Origin: Pseudeuparius sepicola
Lineage: Eukaryota > Arthropoda > Insecta > Coleoptera > Anthribidae
NCBI GenBank assembly: GCA_963920635.1
Contig: OY987298.1
Coordinates: forward strand, 1,860,001 to 1,924,000
Length of the DNA stretch: 64,000 nucleotides
Direction of reading: 5' to 3'
Position 1 is the first letter of the stretch; every line of letters begins with the position of its first letter. This document shows positions 47,101 to 56,700 of this stretch, piece after piece. Position numbers and translations under genes: made by a program. The notes beneath the pieces are model-generated. The model was not told the DNA's origin and did not search any database. It saw nothing but the letters and a program-made list of their open reading frames with translations.

Positions 47101-50100
47101 GGCATCAATAAATTATAAAAAAAAAAAAAAAAGTCATGGCCCACTGAGACGGTGTTTTTGTGCTGAAATTTCGAAAAGTACTATTACGGATTTTTTTAGA
47201 GGAAAATTAATGCCAGACTCTTATTCAGCATTGTTCGAAACCCAAACGTACCAATTTGATTTGCCGTAGCTCTACAGGGAGTTTCAAAATTTTTATTGCC
47301 ACACTTAAGGGCTGACCACCCTCGTAAAATTTTTATTTATAGCACGATTTTCATAAACTTTTTGTTGGGTAGAGCTTTAAAAATTGCATTAAATGCATAA
47401 TTCAGGTGCCTCATGCGTTAAATTCATGGCCCACTGAGACGGTGTTTTTGTGCTGAAATTTCGAGAAGTACTATTGGGGATTTTTTAGAGGAAAATTAAT
47501 AATGCCGGTTTCTTGTTCAGCGTTGTTGTTAACCCAAACGTACCAATTTGCATTACCATAGCTCCACAGGGTGTTCCAAAAAAATTAAAAGGAAAAGTAA
47601 GGCCGGATTCTTATATGCAGTGAGAGGTTCCAAACAAAAACGTACTAATTTGTAATTAGATTTCTTAATTTCTGGTAAGTTGGTCACTAAAATATTCATG
47701 AGGAACTCATATTCTTTCAAAAATTTATTAGGGAACAATTTTTTTATTAAATTTAATATCATCAAATACATGAATAAACAACATAACATAAACTCAAATT
47801 TCAGTCATTTCAATTAGTCCTCCGTTTTCTAATGCAAATTGGTACGTTTGGGATTCCAACAACGTTGAATAAAAATCTAGCATTAATTTTTCTCTAAAAA
47901 AGTCCCTATAGTACTTCTCGAAATTTCAGCACTAAAACTTCGTCTCAGTGGGCCATGAATGTAACGCTCGAGGCACCTTAATTATGCATTTAATGCCATT
48001 ATTGAAGCTCTATCCAACAAAAAAAAGTTTATGAAATCGTGCTAAAAATAAAAATTTTACAAGGGTGGTCATTAATTAAGTGGGACACTAAAAATTTTGA
48101 AACACCCTGTAGAGCTATGGTAATGCAAATTGGTACGTTTGGGTTTCGAACAACGCTGAATAAGAATCCGGTATTAATTTTCCTCTAAAAAAATCCCTAA
48201 TAGTACTTCTCGAAATTTCAGCACTAAAACTTCGTCTCAGTGGGCCATGAATGTAACGCTCGAGGCACCTTAATTATGCATTTAATGCCATTATTGAAGC
48301 TCTATCCAACAAAAAAAGTTTATGAAATCGTGCTAAAAATAAAAATTTTACAAGGGTGGTCATTAATTAAGTGGGACACTAAAAATTTTGAAACACCCTG
48401 TAGAGCTATGGTAATGCAAATTGGTACGTTTGGGTTTCGAACAACGCTGAATAATAATCCGGCATTGATTTTCCTCTAAAAAAAATCCCTAATAGTACTT
48501 TTCGATATTTCAGGATTAAAACATTGTCTCAATGGGCCATGAATTTAAGGCATGAGGTACCTGAATTATACATTTAATGCCAATTTTGAAGCTCTATCGA
48601 ACAAAAAAACGTTTATGGAAATCGAGCCATAAATAAAAATTTTACAGGGGTGCTCAGTGGGACACACTGTATACCTACCTTTTTACCTACATTATTTTGT
48701 ATAAAAAAATTACAGAAACATTCCAAAAACAAACTACCTAAGGTCAAAATGAGAACATATTTTACAAATATGTAGATACAAAAACAAAAACTCTTATTCC
48801 TACAACAACCTAGAGCACTATTTTTTATTCTTCAAAAATAAAACATTATTTTATATAAAAAAAACAGAAAAACGTTTCAAAAATGAACGATAACCAATGA
48901 GGAAAAGATCTTGTTTTTTATTTTATTTATTTATTTAAATTCTCAACAATCAGTAGATTATTACAAAGAATTATATAGATTAATTACTAAAAAAAAAAGA
49001 TTACTGCAACTTGTTTTTCTAGATCTTTAAAATGATCTAAGATCGTAAAATTAAGATCAAAGATCAGATCTTTTTGAAACAATATTTTTAAAAAAGATCG
49101 TTCTTTAGTGAAACAAAAAAGATCCAGATCTAAGATCAAGATTGCGATCTTAGATCTTTAAAACAATCTTTGCCCAGCTCTGCTCGTCCAGCTACTTTTA
49201 CTTTTAAATAACAGCAAAGTACTCTATTATAGTTTAGACCACAGAAAATATACGTTGCGTAGCGTATATTTTCTGTGGTTTAGACATGCGTGTTTTTTAG
49301 GCGAATACCACAGCAGTGCCGGGCGATGCCTTAGATATAGTGACGTATCTATTGCCCGGTACGCCATTGGTCGATATCAACGCCACGGTGGACCCCCACT
49401 TGTTGAAAATACGCGAAGAATCTCCGTCGATATTGAGGGGCAACTGCAGCGTTCACGGTATCGCCAACAACACCGTTTTGGCGTACACGAGGTGAGGAAT
49501 TGATTTTTTTATATATTTTTATGTTCGTATCTGTGCTAAAATTGTTTAAAATAGTAAAAATAAATATGTTAATGCTGCATTTTGATAGACAAAGGTATGT
49601 TAAACAAACTAATTTAACATCACAAACAATACAGTTTTACATAACAGACACATTAAGAATGACGTGTTGTTTCTCTGTAGCCCAAAAACCTTACAAGATA
49701 TACAGAGTATTTCAAAATTTGCTTGGTGATTCTTCCATAAATTTAAAGCAAACATTCGATGATCTTCAATCAATTCTTAACACAAAAATTCTTACTTGGA
49801 ACACTCTGTATGTCTTAAATCATATCCCCAGTTTCAGGATTATATCATTTATAATCTTAACCACCCAAACTTTCAGAATTTACCTGAATAACTTGCAAGT
49901 TTGGCATATCCCCTACATGGTACATTTGAACTACTTCCGATTTAGGAAAGATCAACATTAAATCTCGTCTTTTCGTATTTTCCCAGGGAAACGCCGGGTA
50001 GTCCGGGAATATTGGTGGCGCTGAATCCGACAAACGACACGGTAACGGTGAATTTCCCCAAAGAAATTCCGTCGTTGTCGTTAATTCAAGAAGTAACCGT

Positions 50101-50293
50101 ACAGACGCACAGCAAAGGTTACAACGAAACTGATTTCTCGGATCTCAAGTAAGTTTTTATTGTTTTTCTTTCGGTTCGGATGTTTCTAAACGATAACGTC
50201 ATTCTTTTCAGCGCGAAGAAAGACGCCACGGCGATACCGATATCGCCGAAATCAGCCATAGTGCTCTCTTATGTTCCCAAGAGTAGTTCTTAA
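35127..50293 (+). CDS. CD98 heavy chain (4F2hc-like) amino-acid transporter subunit
   Basis: Single-pass type II membrane glycoprotein that carries an SLC7 light chain to the plasma membrane. Exons: 35127-35214, 35276-35458, 40918-41107, 42390-43239, 49301-49491, 49987-50148, 50212-50293. The spliced CDS is 1746 nt, 581 residues, all GT-AG. The first 90 residues are cytosolic and charged. The transmembrane helix is about residues 119-142 (FLFIGFWVLWAAMLVGAVVI). It is followed by VAPKC, whose Cys146 fits the light-chain disulfide position, and by WWQLGPLARL. The ectodomain follows the alpha-amylase-like fold of the family (GASGISLRNAAFLLVDE; VTYLLPGTPL), and I see no catalytic amylase triad, as expected. 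The stop TAA is at 50291-50293. Introns are packed with transposons. SLC3A2-like naming is from motifs, not a search. Confidence 0.9.
35215..35275 (+). other. 61-nt intron 1 of CD98hc
   Basis: GTACCC donor, TTGCAG acceptor. It is inferred to be spliced because retention leads to a stop near 35310, whereas removal joins ADLE to EEAVANR in frame. Confidence 0.75.
35459..36266. other. Start of CD98hc intron 2, no element recognised
   Basis: AT-rich; nothing recognised before the foldback at 36267. Confidence 0.4.
36267..37039. mobile_element. Mariner-like foldback (CAGGGTGTTTCATC ends)
   Basis: Inverted ends CAGGGTGTTTCATCTTAAG are flanked by TA. Arms share AAATCGGAT and the complement. The middle matches the nested foldback at 14100-14790, including GAGTGGTCCTGTT and CACTTGACTCGCCAGATG. 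Confidence 0.75.
37154..37498. mobile_element. 345-bp palindromic MITE flanked by TTAA
   Basis: The ends GAGGGGGTTGCCGACAGCG are exactly inverted, with TTAA at 37150-37153 and 37499-37502. TTAA targets are typical of piggyBac-type transposons, but the internal sequence has no coding trace, so the family is only suggested. Confidence 0.7.
37519..37590 (+). pseudogene. tRNA-Pro-like sequence (anticodon TGG)
   Basis: A box TGGTCTAGTGG and B box GGTTCAAATCC match RNA polymerase III promoters. The anticodon arm CTCGC-TTTGGAT-GTGAG and the T arm CCGGG/CCCGG are intact, and the middle is very like insect tRNA-Pro. The acceptor stem pairs at only about 5 of 7 positions, so it looks like a transposon-borne relic rather than a functional tRNA. 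Confidence 0.65.
38308..38380 (+). CDS. Alternative first coding exon of CD98hc
   Basis: ATG at 38308 opens 24 codons (MEPHEIENAECCSATECS and on) and ends at a GTATAA donor in phase 1. That is exactly the phase of the acceptor at 40918, giving NEG-DIKTAF. The protein would be about 515 residues, replacing the 90-residue cytosolic head with a 24-residue Cys-rich one and keeping the transmembrane helix and ectodomain. No stop interrupts it. Many insect CD98hc-type genes use alternative starts, but this exon needs transcript support. Confidence 0.55.
38530..39374. other. CD98hc intron, mostly AT-rich
   Basis: The segment 39230-39340 (AACCAATGAAATGACACAA) resembles 62880-62970. Otherwise nothing recognised. 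Confidence 0.4.
39375..40235. mobile_element. 861-bp near-perfect palindromic element, relative of 30253-31190
   Basis: The ends GACC-GGGAGATAGTGACAG are inverted (one mismatch) and flanked by TA. Shared with the XRN2 intron 7 element: AGTGACAGATTTT, then ATGCCTTG(C/G)AGAGGG. The arms are about 400 bp. No coding trace. Confidence 0.85.
40255..40905 (+). repeat. Copy C of the tRNA-Pro-like/hairpin repeat
   Basis: Contains TAACTTCTTCACATTA, TTTTCAGTTAGCACATTG, AATGACAGCTGACAAATGG, a tRNA-like module (40470-40541), CTATTTGCAGTTGTTAAATTC and the hairpin (40687-40880). Its end lies about 12-35 nt before the acceptor of CD98hc exon 3, so the element may supply part of the branch-point or pyrimidine region. 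Confidence 0.7.
40470..40541 (+). pseudogene. tRNA-Pro-derived sequence (anticodon loop TTTGCGT)
   Basis: B box GGTTCAAATCC and A-box-like GGGCTAGGG are kept. The loop TTTGCGT would read TGC instead of TGG. The anticodon stem has one mismatch and the acceptor about two. It lies in the same position of the repeat as the one at 37519-37590. Confidence 0.6.
41108..42389. other. CD98hc intron 3, no transposon recognised
   Basis: 1282 nt; AT-rich, no inverted repeats or coding motifs seen. Confidence 0.5.
43529..45136 (+). mobile_element. Tc1-like transposon with intact transposase
   Basis: 1608 bp. Terminal repeats of about 140 bp start CACTCACCGGCACG / CACTCACTGGCACG and differ at few positions; TA is duplicated at 43527-43528 and 45137-45138. 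Single uninterrupted transposase ORF inside. Low arm divergence suggests recent insertion. Confidence 0.9.
43841..44860 (+). CDS. Tc1-like transposase, DD34E, uninterrupted
   Basis: 339 codons, ATG to TAA, no stops or shifts. An N-terminal paired-like HTH region (DGRTERYVAQQYAVSNSTVH, then a second helix region RRPGTGPQRKT) is followed by the DDE domain: FTDESRF with D150, MHDNARPHTA with D241 and PDANPIEHVWD with E276. Exactly 34 residues separate D241 and E276. The length fits the 340-residue Tc1 norm. It cuts and pastes between its TIRs at TA. It sits in the sense strand of CD98hc but within an intron, so it is not part of the host protein. Confidence 0.92.
   Translation: MAVNPETAAAVVALLQDGRTERYVAQQYAVSNSTVHRIYTRFLETRAYTRRPGTGPQRKTNAHDDRFILLQSLRDRRATAVEIRNRLHHVRNTNVSERTVRRRLGEANLTSRRPATGPELLRRHRVARLRFAKNHEHWGENDWGRILFTDESRFSLRSPDGRERVWRRPQERFAECTFSPRVGYQGGSVMVWAGISLEAHTELYIVPRGSLTAARYIDEILQDFVVPYVDFIGNNFLVMHDNARPHTARITQQYLNDVNIPVLEWPALSPDANPIEHVWDMLGRRMRSRVPAPLTINQLKQALLEEWDLIPQEDIRHLILGMPRRMHAIIRARGGNTRY
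45868..46896 (+). CDS. LINE reverse transcriptase, C-terminal part
   Basis: Open for about 340 codons to TAG near 46896. Shows YGVPQGSILGPTLFLIYIND and LVLYADDTTSINI (catalytic YADD), followed by the thumb and C-terminal region (FGVQRRCIRLMAG, LPTKLFKSKLKSYL). The palm N-terminal part and endonuclease are missing because of 5' truncation. The frame runs upstream to 45736 through transposon sequence, but that part is not LINE protein. Confidence 0.8.
   Translation, partial: EKLTRYSFSRDSSHLIGSYLGGRKQYVSANGSKSELVGLKYGVPQGSILGPTLFLIYINDITFIDNLNLVLYADDTTSINISDAPNTVNQNVDDSGFRIEQWFLSNRLCMNAGKTQILDFSLKPAITNFSPVSFLGLYLDSRLSWEEQVNQLIKRLNRNMYLIRNLLNNVSTKVLMDTYYGHFHSHIMYGILLWGHCPHATRAFGVQRRCIRLMAGIAFREPCRDKFISFGILTLPSVFILECLLYLKSNIDDFKTNSHFHHYNTRGGEHLCIQYHRVNKARSGHNYHAIKFYNVLPEVVKELPTKLFKSKLKSYLKSKAFFSMDEFLVADFSDLSLSVMAG
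45868..47132 (+). mobile_element. 5'-truncated LINE (Jockey/CR1-like)
   Basis: Begins abruptly inside a reverse-transcriptase domain and ends with a poly(A) tail at 47118-47132. Flanking sequence resumes the mariner arm (GCATAATTCAGGTGCC on the left, CATGGCCCACTGAGACGG on the right), so the insertion point is readable. Confidence 0.8.
49239..49278. repeat. 16-bp perfect hairpin near a CD98hc 3' splice site
   Basis: Arms CCACAGAAAATATACG and CGTATATTTTCTGTGG flank an 8-nt loop TTGCGTAG. The right arm ends 22 nt before the exon at 49301, overlapping where a branch point would sit. Confidence 0.65.
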
Positions 50294-50388
50294 GAAACGT
50301 GGATACATTCCAGTATTTATTTATGAATTAAATGTAAAATGCATTTTGCTTGATACATGACAAGTCTCATATGTAAGCAGGTGACAAT

Positions 50389-50394
50389 AATAAA
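50389..50394 (+). terminator. Polyadenylation signal of CD98hc
   Basis: AATAAA 96 nt after the stop codon, the only canonical signal close to the stop on this strand. Confidence 0.55.
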
Positions 50395-50701
50395 CCTATT
50401 TATCGGCAAAAAAAAATTGATTTTAATTCCAAGCACAAATATATCATAATGTCCAAAATACATTCAGTTTACCAAGAAAATTTATATAAACATAATCCTG
50501 ACTACAGAAGTAGTTGAATTTGAACTACTTTATGAAAAATAGTTCAAACTATCAAACATAATCTGACTACAGAAGTAATGGCATTTGAACTACTTTGTAA
50601 AAAGTAGTTACACTTGAACTAATCTATAAAAAGATAGTTCAAACAGCAGAAATTATATAAAAAAATGTAATGGTTAGTTTAATTATGTGTCAACAATAAA
50701 G

Positions 50702-53700
50702 CTAATAGTTTTGCAATTTTAATAGCAAGCATTTCAATTTTCTAGCTTCGTAAGCGACAGTTTCTTTGCCATTCGGCATGTCGTTTTCATCTGAAAATGT
50801 CGAGTATGCAACCGTTTTAACAGTCTTTCCATGCTCTAAAAAAGTAAGGAAAACAACATTTTAAAAATGGATTTGTTGCAAAATTCTTTTGACAAGGCAA
50901 CAATATTAAATGACAAAAATTAGTCCAAATATTACTATACAAGTTGAACTATTTTACCTGGTAATAGGTTGCTTTTCAGTGACATCAAAGATTTGACACT
51001 TTTGGATTTTCATACGGGAAGTTTCGAGAGATGTTAAGCTTGATCTTCCCGCGAGAAATAAAAATTATTCCGAAAATGTCGCGGGATTGTCAGAAATTGC
51101 CCTTTTTTTGTCGTTAAATAAGAAAAAACACGCGATATTCTCGAGTGGTACCGGATGCATATACAGGGTTATTCAAAAACAAATGCCACCCGTAACACAG
51201 CGGTATTCTACTCCAAAAATAAAGTTACGCAAATTTCGTTTTTTCGCTATATCTTTTAAACGGCTTGATCGATTTTAATGATCTTTTGCACACGTTCATA
51301 GATAATTATGTCACATAATTATGTTATAGTGCAGTATCCGCAACCGCCAGAGGGCGCCACTTGTGCTAACCAGTTTCATTTATTATGCTCAGAACTTTTT
51401 TGCCCACAGTTAACTTGCAAATTAATTAGAACCACTTTATAAAAAGTTCCACTCTCTACAAAAAATTATTCTAGTATTTTTTCCATAAATTATGCCATTT
51501 CGGAGATAACGCCCAAAATTCAGCCATCATGCACGTACCTTGTACCCATGCATATTAAACATTAGTGGCATAATGATCTAGTTACCTTTGGAAACAATCA
51601 CACTTAAGAGGACTTATTAAGTATTTGACATTTAGTACCAAGCAAATGCTAAGAATTTGAAAGTTTTTGAGCATTTGCTGTAGTTATTTCAATATTAGGT
51701 ATTTCTATCGTTATTTTATTAGGGAAACTTAACCAAATGTATTAAATTACAACAAAACTGTATTTGAATTTTAGAAAACATGGTCAAAAGCTAAATGTGA
51801 TTGTGTCATTGTTTGTTTCCAAAAATAACTAGATCATTATGCCACTAATGTTTAATATGAGTGGGTTCGTGGTACGTGCATGATGGCTGAATTTTGGGCA
51901 TTATCTCCGAAACGGTAAAATTTATGAAAAAAAAACAGTAGAATCATTTTTTGTAGAGAATGGAATTTTTTACAAAGTGCTTCAAATTAATTTAAGTTAA
52001 CCGTGGGCAAAAAAAGTTCTGAGCATAATAAATGAAACTGGTTGGCACAAGTGGTGCCCTCTGGCGGTTGCGGATACTGCACTATAGCATAATTATGTGA
52101 CATAATTTTCTATGAACGTGTGCAAAAGATCATTAAAAATCAAGCCGTTTAAAAGATATAGCGAAAAAACACGGGTCACTTTATTTTTGGAGTAGAATAC
52201 CGCTTTGTTATGGGTGGCATTTGTTTTTTAATAACCCTGTATACAGGGTGATTCAGTTTTAATCTGCAACACTTTAACAGGTGATAGAAAACTAGTGTTG
52301 CCGGACACTTATTTGTGACCAGACATAAATGTCCGAGCACGGACATTTATGGACATGACACATTCAAAAATGCTCGAATGTGTCCAATAAATTTCGAAAT
52401 ATTTTAAATAGAAGAAGAAGCGAAACTTAACTTCAAATTTTTTTAATTTTTTATAACACGTTTTGCTGCACACATCTGCTGTGTGTGTGGTTTTTTTCTC
52501 ATTTCCTTTTATTAATGGGTAAAAGAAGTGGTATAATATGGAATTACTTCCAAAAAGTAAAAAAAAAAACAATAAAACATATGGCATTTGCAAATTCTAC
52601 AAGAAGACTTATCTTAAACATGCTACACGCATGACGAAGCACATCAAAGTATGCACAAAGTGTCTTTTTATTAGTTTTATTTAAAATTTTAAAAACATAT
52701 ATAAATAATATATCGTTTTAAAGCTCTACTTAAATCCAATAGGATGGTGATGTATTTAGCTTATTTTATAAATGTCTGATAAATGTCCGGACATATTACG
52801 GACACATTGGCTGGACATTTCTCTGAAAATAAATGTCTGGACATTTGGCAACTCTATAGAAAACCAAAAAATAACCGCACTTTCTTTTATAAACTATATC
52901 ATTTTAAGGCCTTATTAAAAAGTTACAGGGTGTTAAAGTTGCAAGAAATATGTGGAATTTATTGAATATTTTACAAACTAGTTGAGATATTTAAGTCATA
53001 TTTGGTACACGTTATAACGGCATGGGTTAGCATAAAACCTGTTAATATCAAACATCTTGAACAACCAGTGGCGTAGAAATGGGTAATTAGTATAATTTAT
53101 TTTAGAAAAAAAAAATAGAACGACCTTGTATAGCAATAAAATGTATTCAATTTCTTATGTAGATTGTAATTTTAAATAAAAATGCCCTCTTGGTAATTTT
53201 TCGTATGTGTCATGATTTCGTGGCAAATTTGATTTTTTTTATTATTTCGGGGTATTTCTGAAAAATTATCTAAAAAATTTGCTCCATAAGTAACACTTAA
53301 AGTAGAAATAATGTGTTTGCTACCTGAAATAAAGTAACTTTTTCCAATAAACTCACCTATTTAAGGTTATACTTTTGAAGATACAGGGTCTAATACATTT
53401 AATATAGGAAGATACAATTAATGTTACGCTCTGTATCTTGAAAAGTAAAACCTTGAATGGGTAAGTTTATTGGGAAAAGTTACTGTATTTAAAGTAAAAA
53501 ACACATTTTTTCTACTTTGAGTCTTACTTACTTATGGAGAAAAGTTTTAAGTTAATTTTTCAGATGTACCCTGAAATAATACGAAAAAATCAAATTTGCT
53601 ATGAAAAAATGCTAAGAGAACGTTTTTGTTTACAATTAAAATTTAAATAAGAAATTAAATACATTTCATTGCTATACAAGGTGGTTCTATTTTTTTTCTA

Positions 53701-56700
53701 AAATAAATTATACGAATTACCCATTTCTACGCCACTGGTTGTTCAAGATGTTTGATATTAACAGGTTTTATGCTAACCCATGCCGTTATAACGTGTATCA
53801 AATATGACTTAAATATCTCAACTAGTTTGTGAAATATTTAATAAATTCCACATATTTCGTGCAACTTTAACACTTTATAAGGCCTTAAAATGATATAGTT
53901 TGTAGAAGAAAGTGTGGTTATTTTTTGGTTTTCTATCACCTGTTGAAGTGTTGCAGATTAAAACTGAATCACCCTGTATAAAAAGTCCTCTGATGTCACC
54001 CATTTGTAAACACCACATGTGGGAAAATGTGCATCGAAATGTTGATTTAAAAACAATCGTAACTCACGTTCACAACTGTCCAAAAACTGCACGCATTCTT
54101 CTATAACCGCGTCCCTCAGCACAATCATGTGCTTGGTCAGGTTTTCGATTAAACTTAAAAAACACCGTTTGGTGTAAAACCAGGTATCCGTGCCCAACTT
54201 TTTATTGTAAGGTTCCAACGATTTCATCACTCGAGATATACCAAACTCGTAATTTCCTTTCGAGCAGTACAAAGTCCTGAAAATATTGTTAGAACAACTC
54301 TAAATATGTTCAACATCATTAAATAGTTGTCAAAATAAGACATGAAAATACCTCCCCATTTTTTCCTTACGTCCTGTAATTTCCTTAGTTTTTATTCAAA
54401 TTTGTGTGAAATATCGCTTGCGGGGATTCTAACTTACCCTATAACAAGGTTGACGATGCAATGGTGAAAGTACTTCTTGTCGGGCTCTTCAAACGACATT
54501 TGATCCTCTTCTTTCTCTATTTTTCTCATTAATTCTTCAGCTTCTTCGTTTTGCGAGGTCATTATGTACGATACACATAAATTCGCGAGTACGATAGCAT
54601 TCACGTTTAGAATCTAAAAAGGGGAAATTATTCGGGGGTTATATCCGGAGACCATTGGGTAAAGGATATACAGGGTGTCCCGTAAGTCATGGATCAATCG
54701 GCTCTGGGTAACAGGGGAGGCCATTTGTGACAAAAAAACCCAATATGTTGTTATCCAATTGTTAACTAGAAAATATATTTGAACCAAATTTGGTATACCT
54801 ACGACACGTTGTCATGAAGAGCCAAACTTCTGCCACAATCAAGCTCACCGATTGACCAGTGGTGGAGGTAGGGGTCACCGGGAAAAATAATTTTATAAAA
54901 AAATAATGCAATACTCGGTGTACGATAAAATACAATTTTTAGACACACAATTTATTTGGCAACAAATTTGGTAACTTGTTCCGTGTCGGCTACCATTTTG
55001 AAGTAAATGCGCTTTTTTTATTTTTAACGTTATGTTGAATCTACTTGGTAACGCGGAATTAAAAGTGAGGGTGAAAATTGAAACGCGGATACGCCATTGG
55101 TGCAGGGTCTATTTTGAACATCTTCTGAAATAATGAAATACGTTTGTTTAAATTTTCAACATAACGTTAAAAATTAACAAAAATATCGCATTTACTGCAA
55201 AATGGTAGCCAGTACGAAACAAGTATCCAAATTTGTTGCCAAATAAATTGTGTATCTAAAAATTGTATCTCTATATCATATATAGGATGAGTTTTTTTCG
55301 ATGCCCACTATGGGGATCTCGGAAACTAGCAGAGCTAGAACAAAGGTTAAATGAGGAAAGAATTTCAGTTTTAAATGCTCAATCTAATGCCCCCTTTGGA
55401 TTTTTAAAAAAGTTCATGGCTCACTAGATATTTTGAAAAGAGTGATTCCGATCTCTGTAGCTCCGTTATTTCTGATTATACAGAAAAAGTGCAGATACAA
55501 AAATTGTAGATAATTTTGGGCTTAATAAGATAATCTAATCCAATTTTTTATGTTGTTTGTGCTTTTTGAGATATAACATAAACTTGTGTTTTTTTTAATG
55601 TAAATCATAGTTGGCTGTGGCCTTATCAAATCGGCCATTTTTTGAGCTTTCCAAATATATATTACTCGGCATAGTTATTATAAAAAATAAAATAGCTATG
55701 GCTAATTCTCTGACTTTTTAAATTTTCACATAGCCATGGAATATTTTAATAATTACGTTCTATTTTATAATAAGACATACTTCAAGCTTTCAAATTTTAT
55801 TTTAAGCTGGTAACAAAATGTAACAAAATAAAACAAAAATTATCATGATGGAGCTCCACCACATAATTATTTGCCCATAAGAAATTACCTAGATCAGCTC
55901 TATCCAATTAATTGGATAGGGAGAAATACGTAGACCTATTTCCTGGCAGCCCCTATCCCCCGATTTGTCTGTTTTGGAACAGTACAAAATAAAGTATGAG
56001 GCAATTGTTGAATTAAGAGGGGTTGTTTTAGAAGCAATTGCCAGTATTGACAGGCGCTTTCTAAGAAAGGCGACAAATTTAGTTTTAAAAAGATGCAATA
56101 TTTGCATAAATAGTAATGGTGAATTGTTTGAACACCTTTTTTATTTTAAAAGGTGACCTTTTAAAATAATAATAATTTGAATTTGAGTTTTTTATTTTTG
56201 TTTTATTTTGTTACCAGCTAAAAACAAAATATTAGAAAGTTTGAAGTATGTCTAATTATAAAATAGAATGTAATTACGAAAATATTCCATGGTCGACTAT
56301 GTGAAAATTAAAAAAAAAATCAGAAAATTAGTTACAGCTCTTTTATTTTTTATAATAACTATGCTCAAAAAAGGGATGATTTTATAAGGCCACAGCCAAC
56401 TATGATTTACATTTAAAAAAACACAAGTTTGTCATATCTCAAAAATCACAAACAACATAAAATATTGGATTAGATTATCTTAAAGGCTCAATGTACAGCA
56501 CGTGCGTGGTGATTCAATATTTTGACCCATAAAATGGCTTTTTTTGATCTGTAGAGAGCAACACGCATAATTTTAAACTTTTGTTCAATACAAATTTTAA
56601 TCTAAGTAATAACACACATTTTGAGACAAAAATTATTTAAAAAGATTTATTACAATGGTCGTTATTAGCATTTACGCAATAAGCCTAATAACTGCCATTG

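Larger units (their letters stand above)
45732..48669. mobile_element. Mariner-like foldback (CAGTGTGTCCCAC ends) with LINE insertion and internal duplication
   Basis: Inverted ends flanked by TA. The left arm is interrupted by a 5'-truncated LINE (about 45868-47132). The right half holds a direct duplication of about 292 bp (47950-48170 repeated at 48243-48465). No transposase. Confidence 0.75.
43313..49182. mobile_element. hAT-like element (CAGAGxTGGG ends) carrying three nested insertions
   Basis: The ends CAGAGATGGG and CCCAGCTCTG are flanked by near-identical 8-bp sequences CTCCTCCA (43305-43312) and CTCGTCCA (49183-49190). Both subterminal regions are crowded with GATC-type words (AGATCTTAGATC, TAAGATC), as expected for hAT transposase binding sites. 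The 5870-bp span shrinks to about 1.3 kb once the nested Tc1 and mariner foldback are removed. No hAT transposase remains. Confidence 0.75.
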
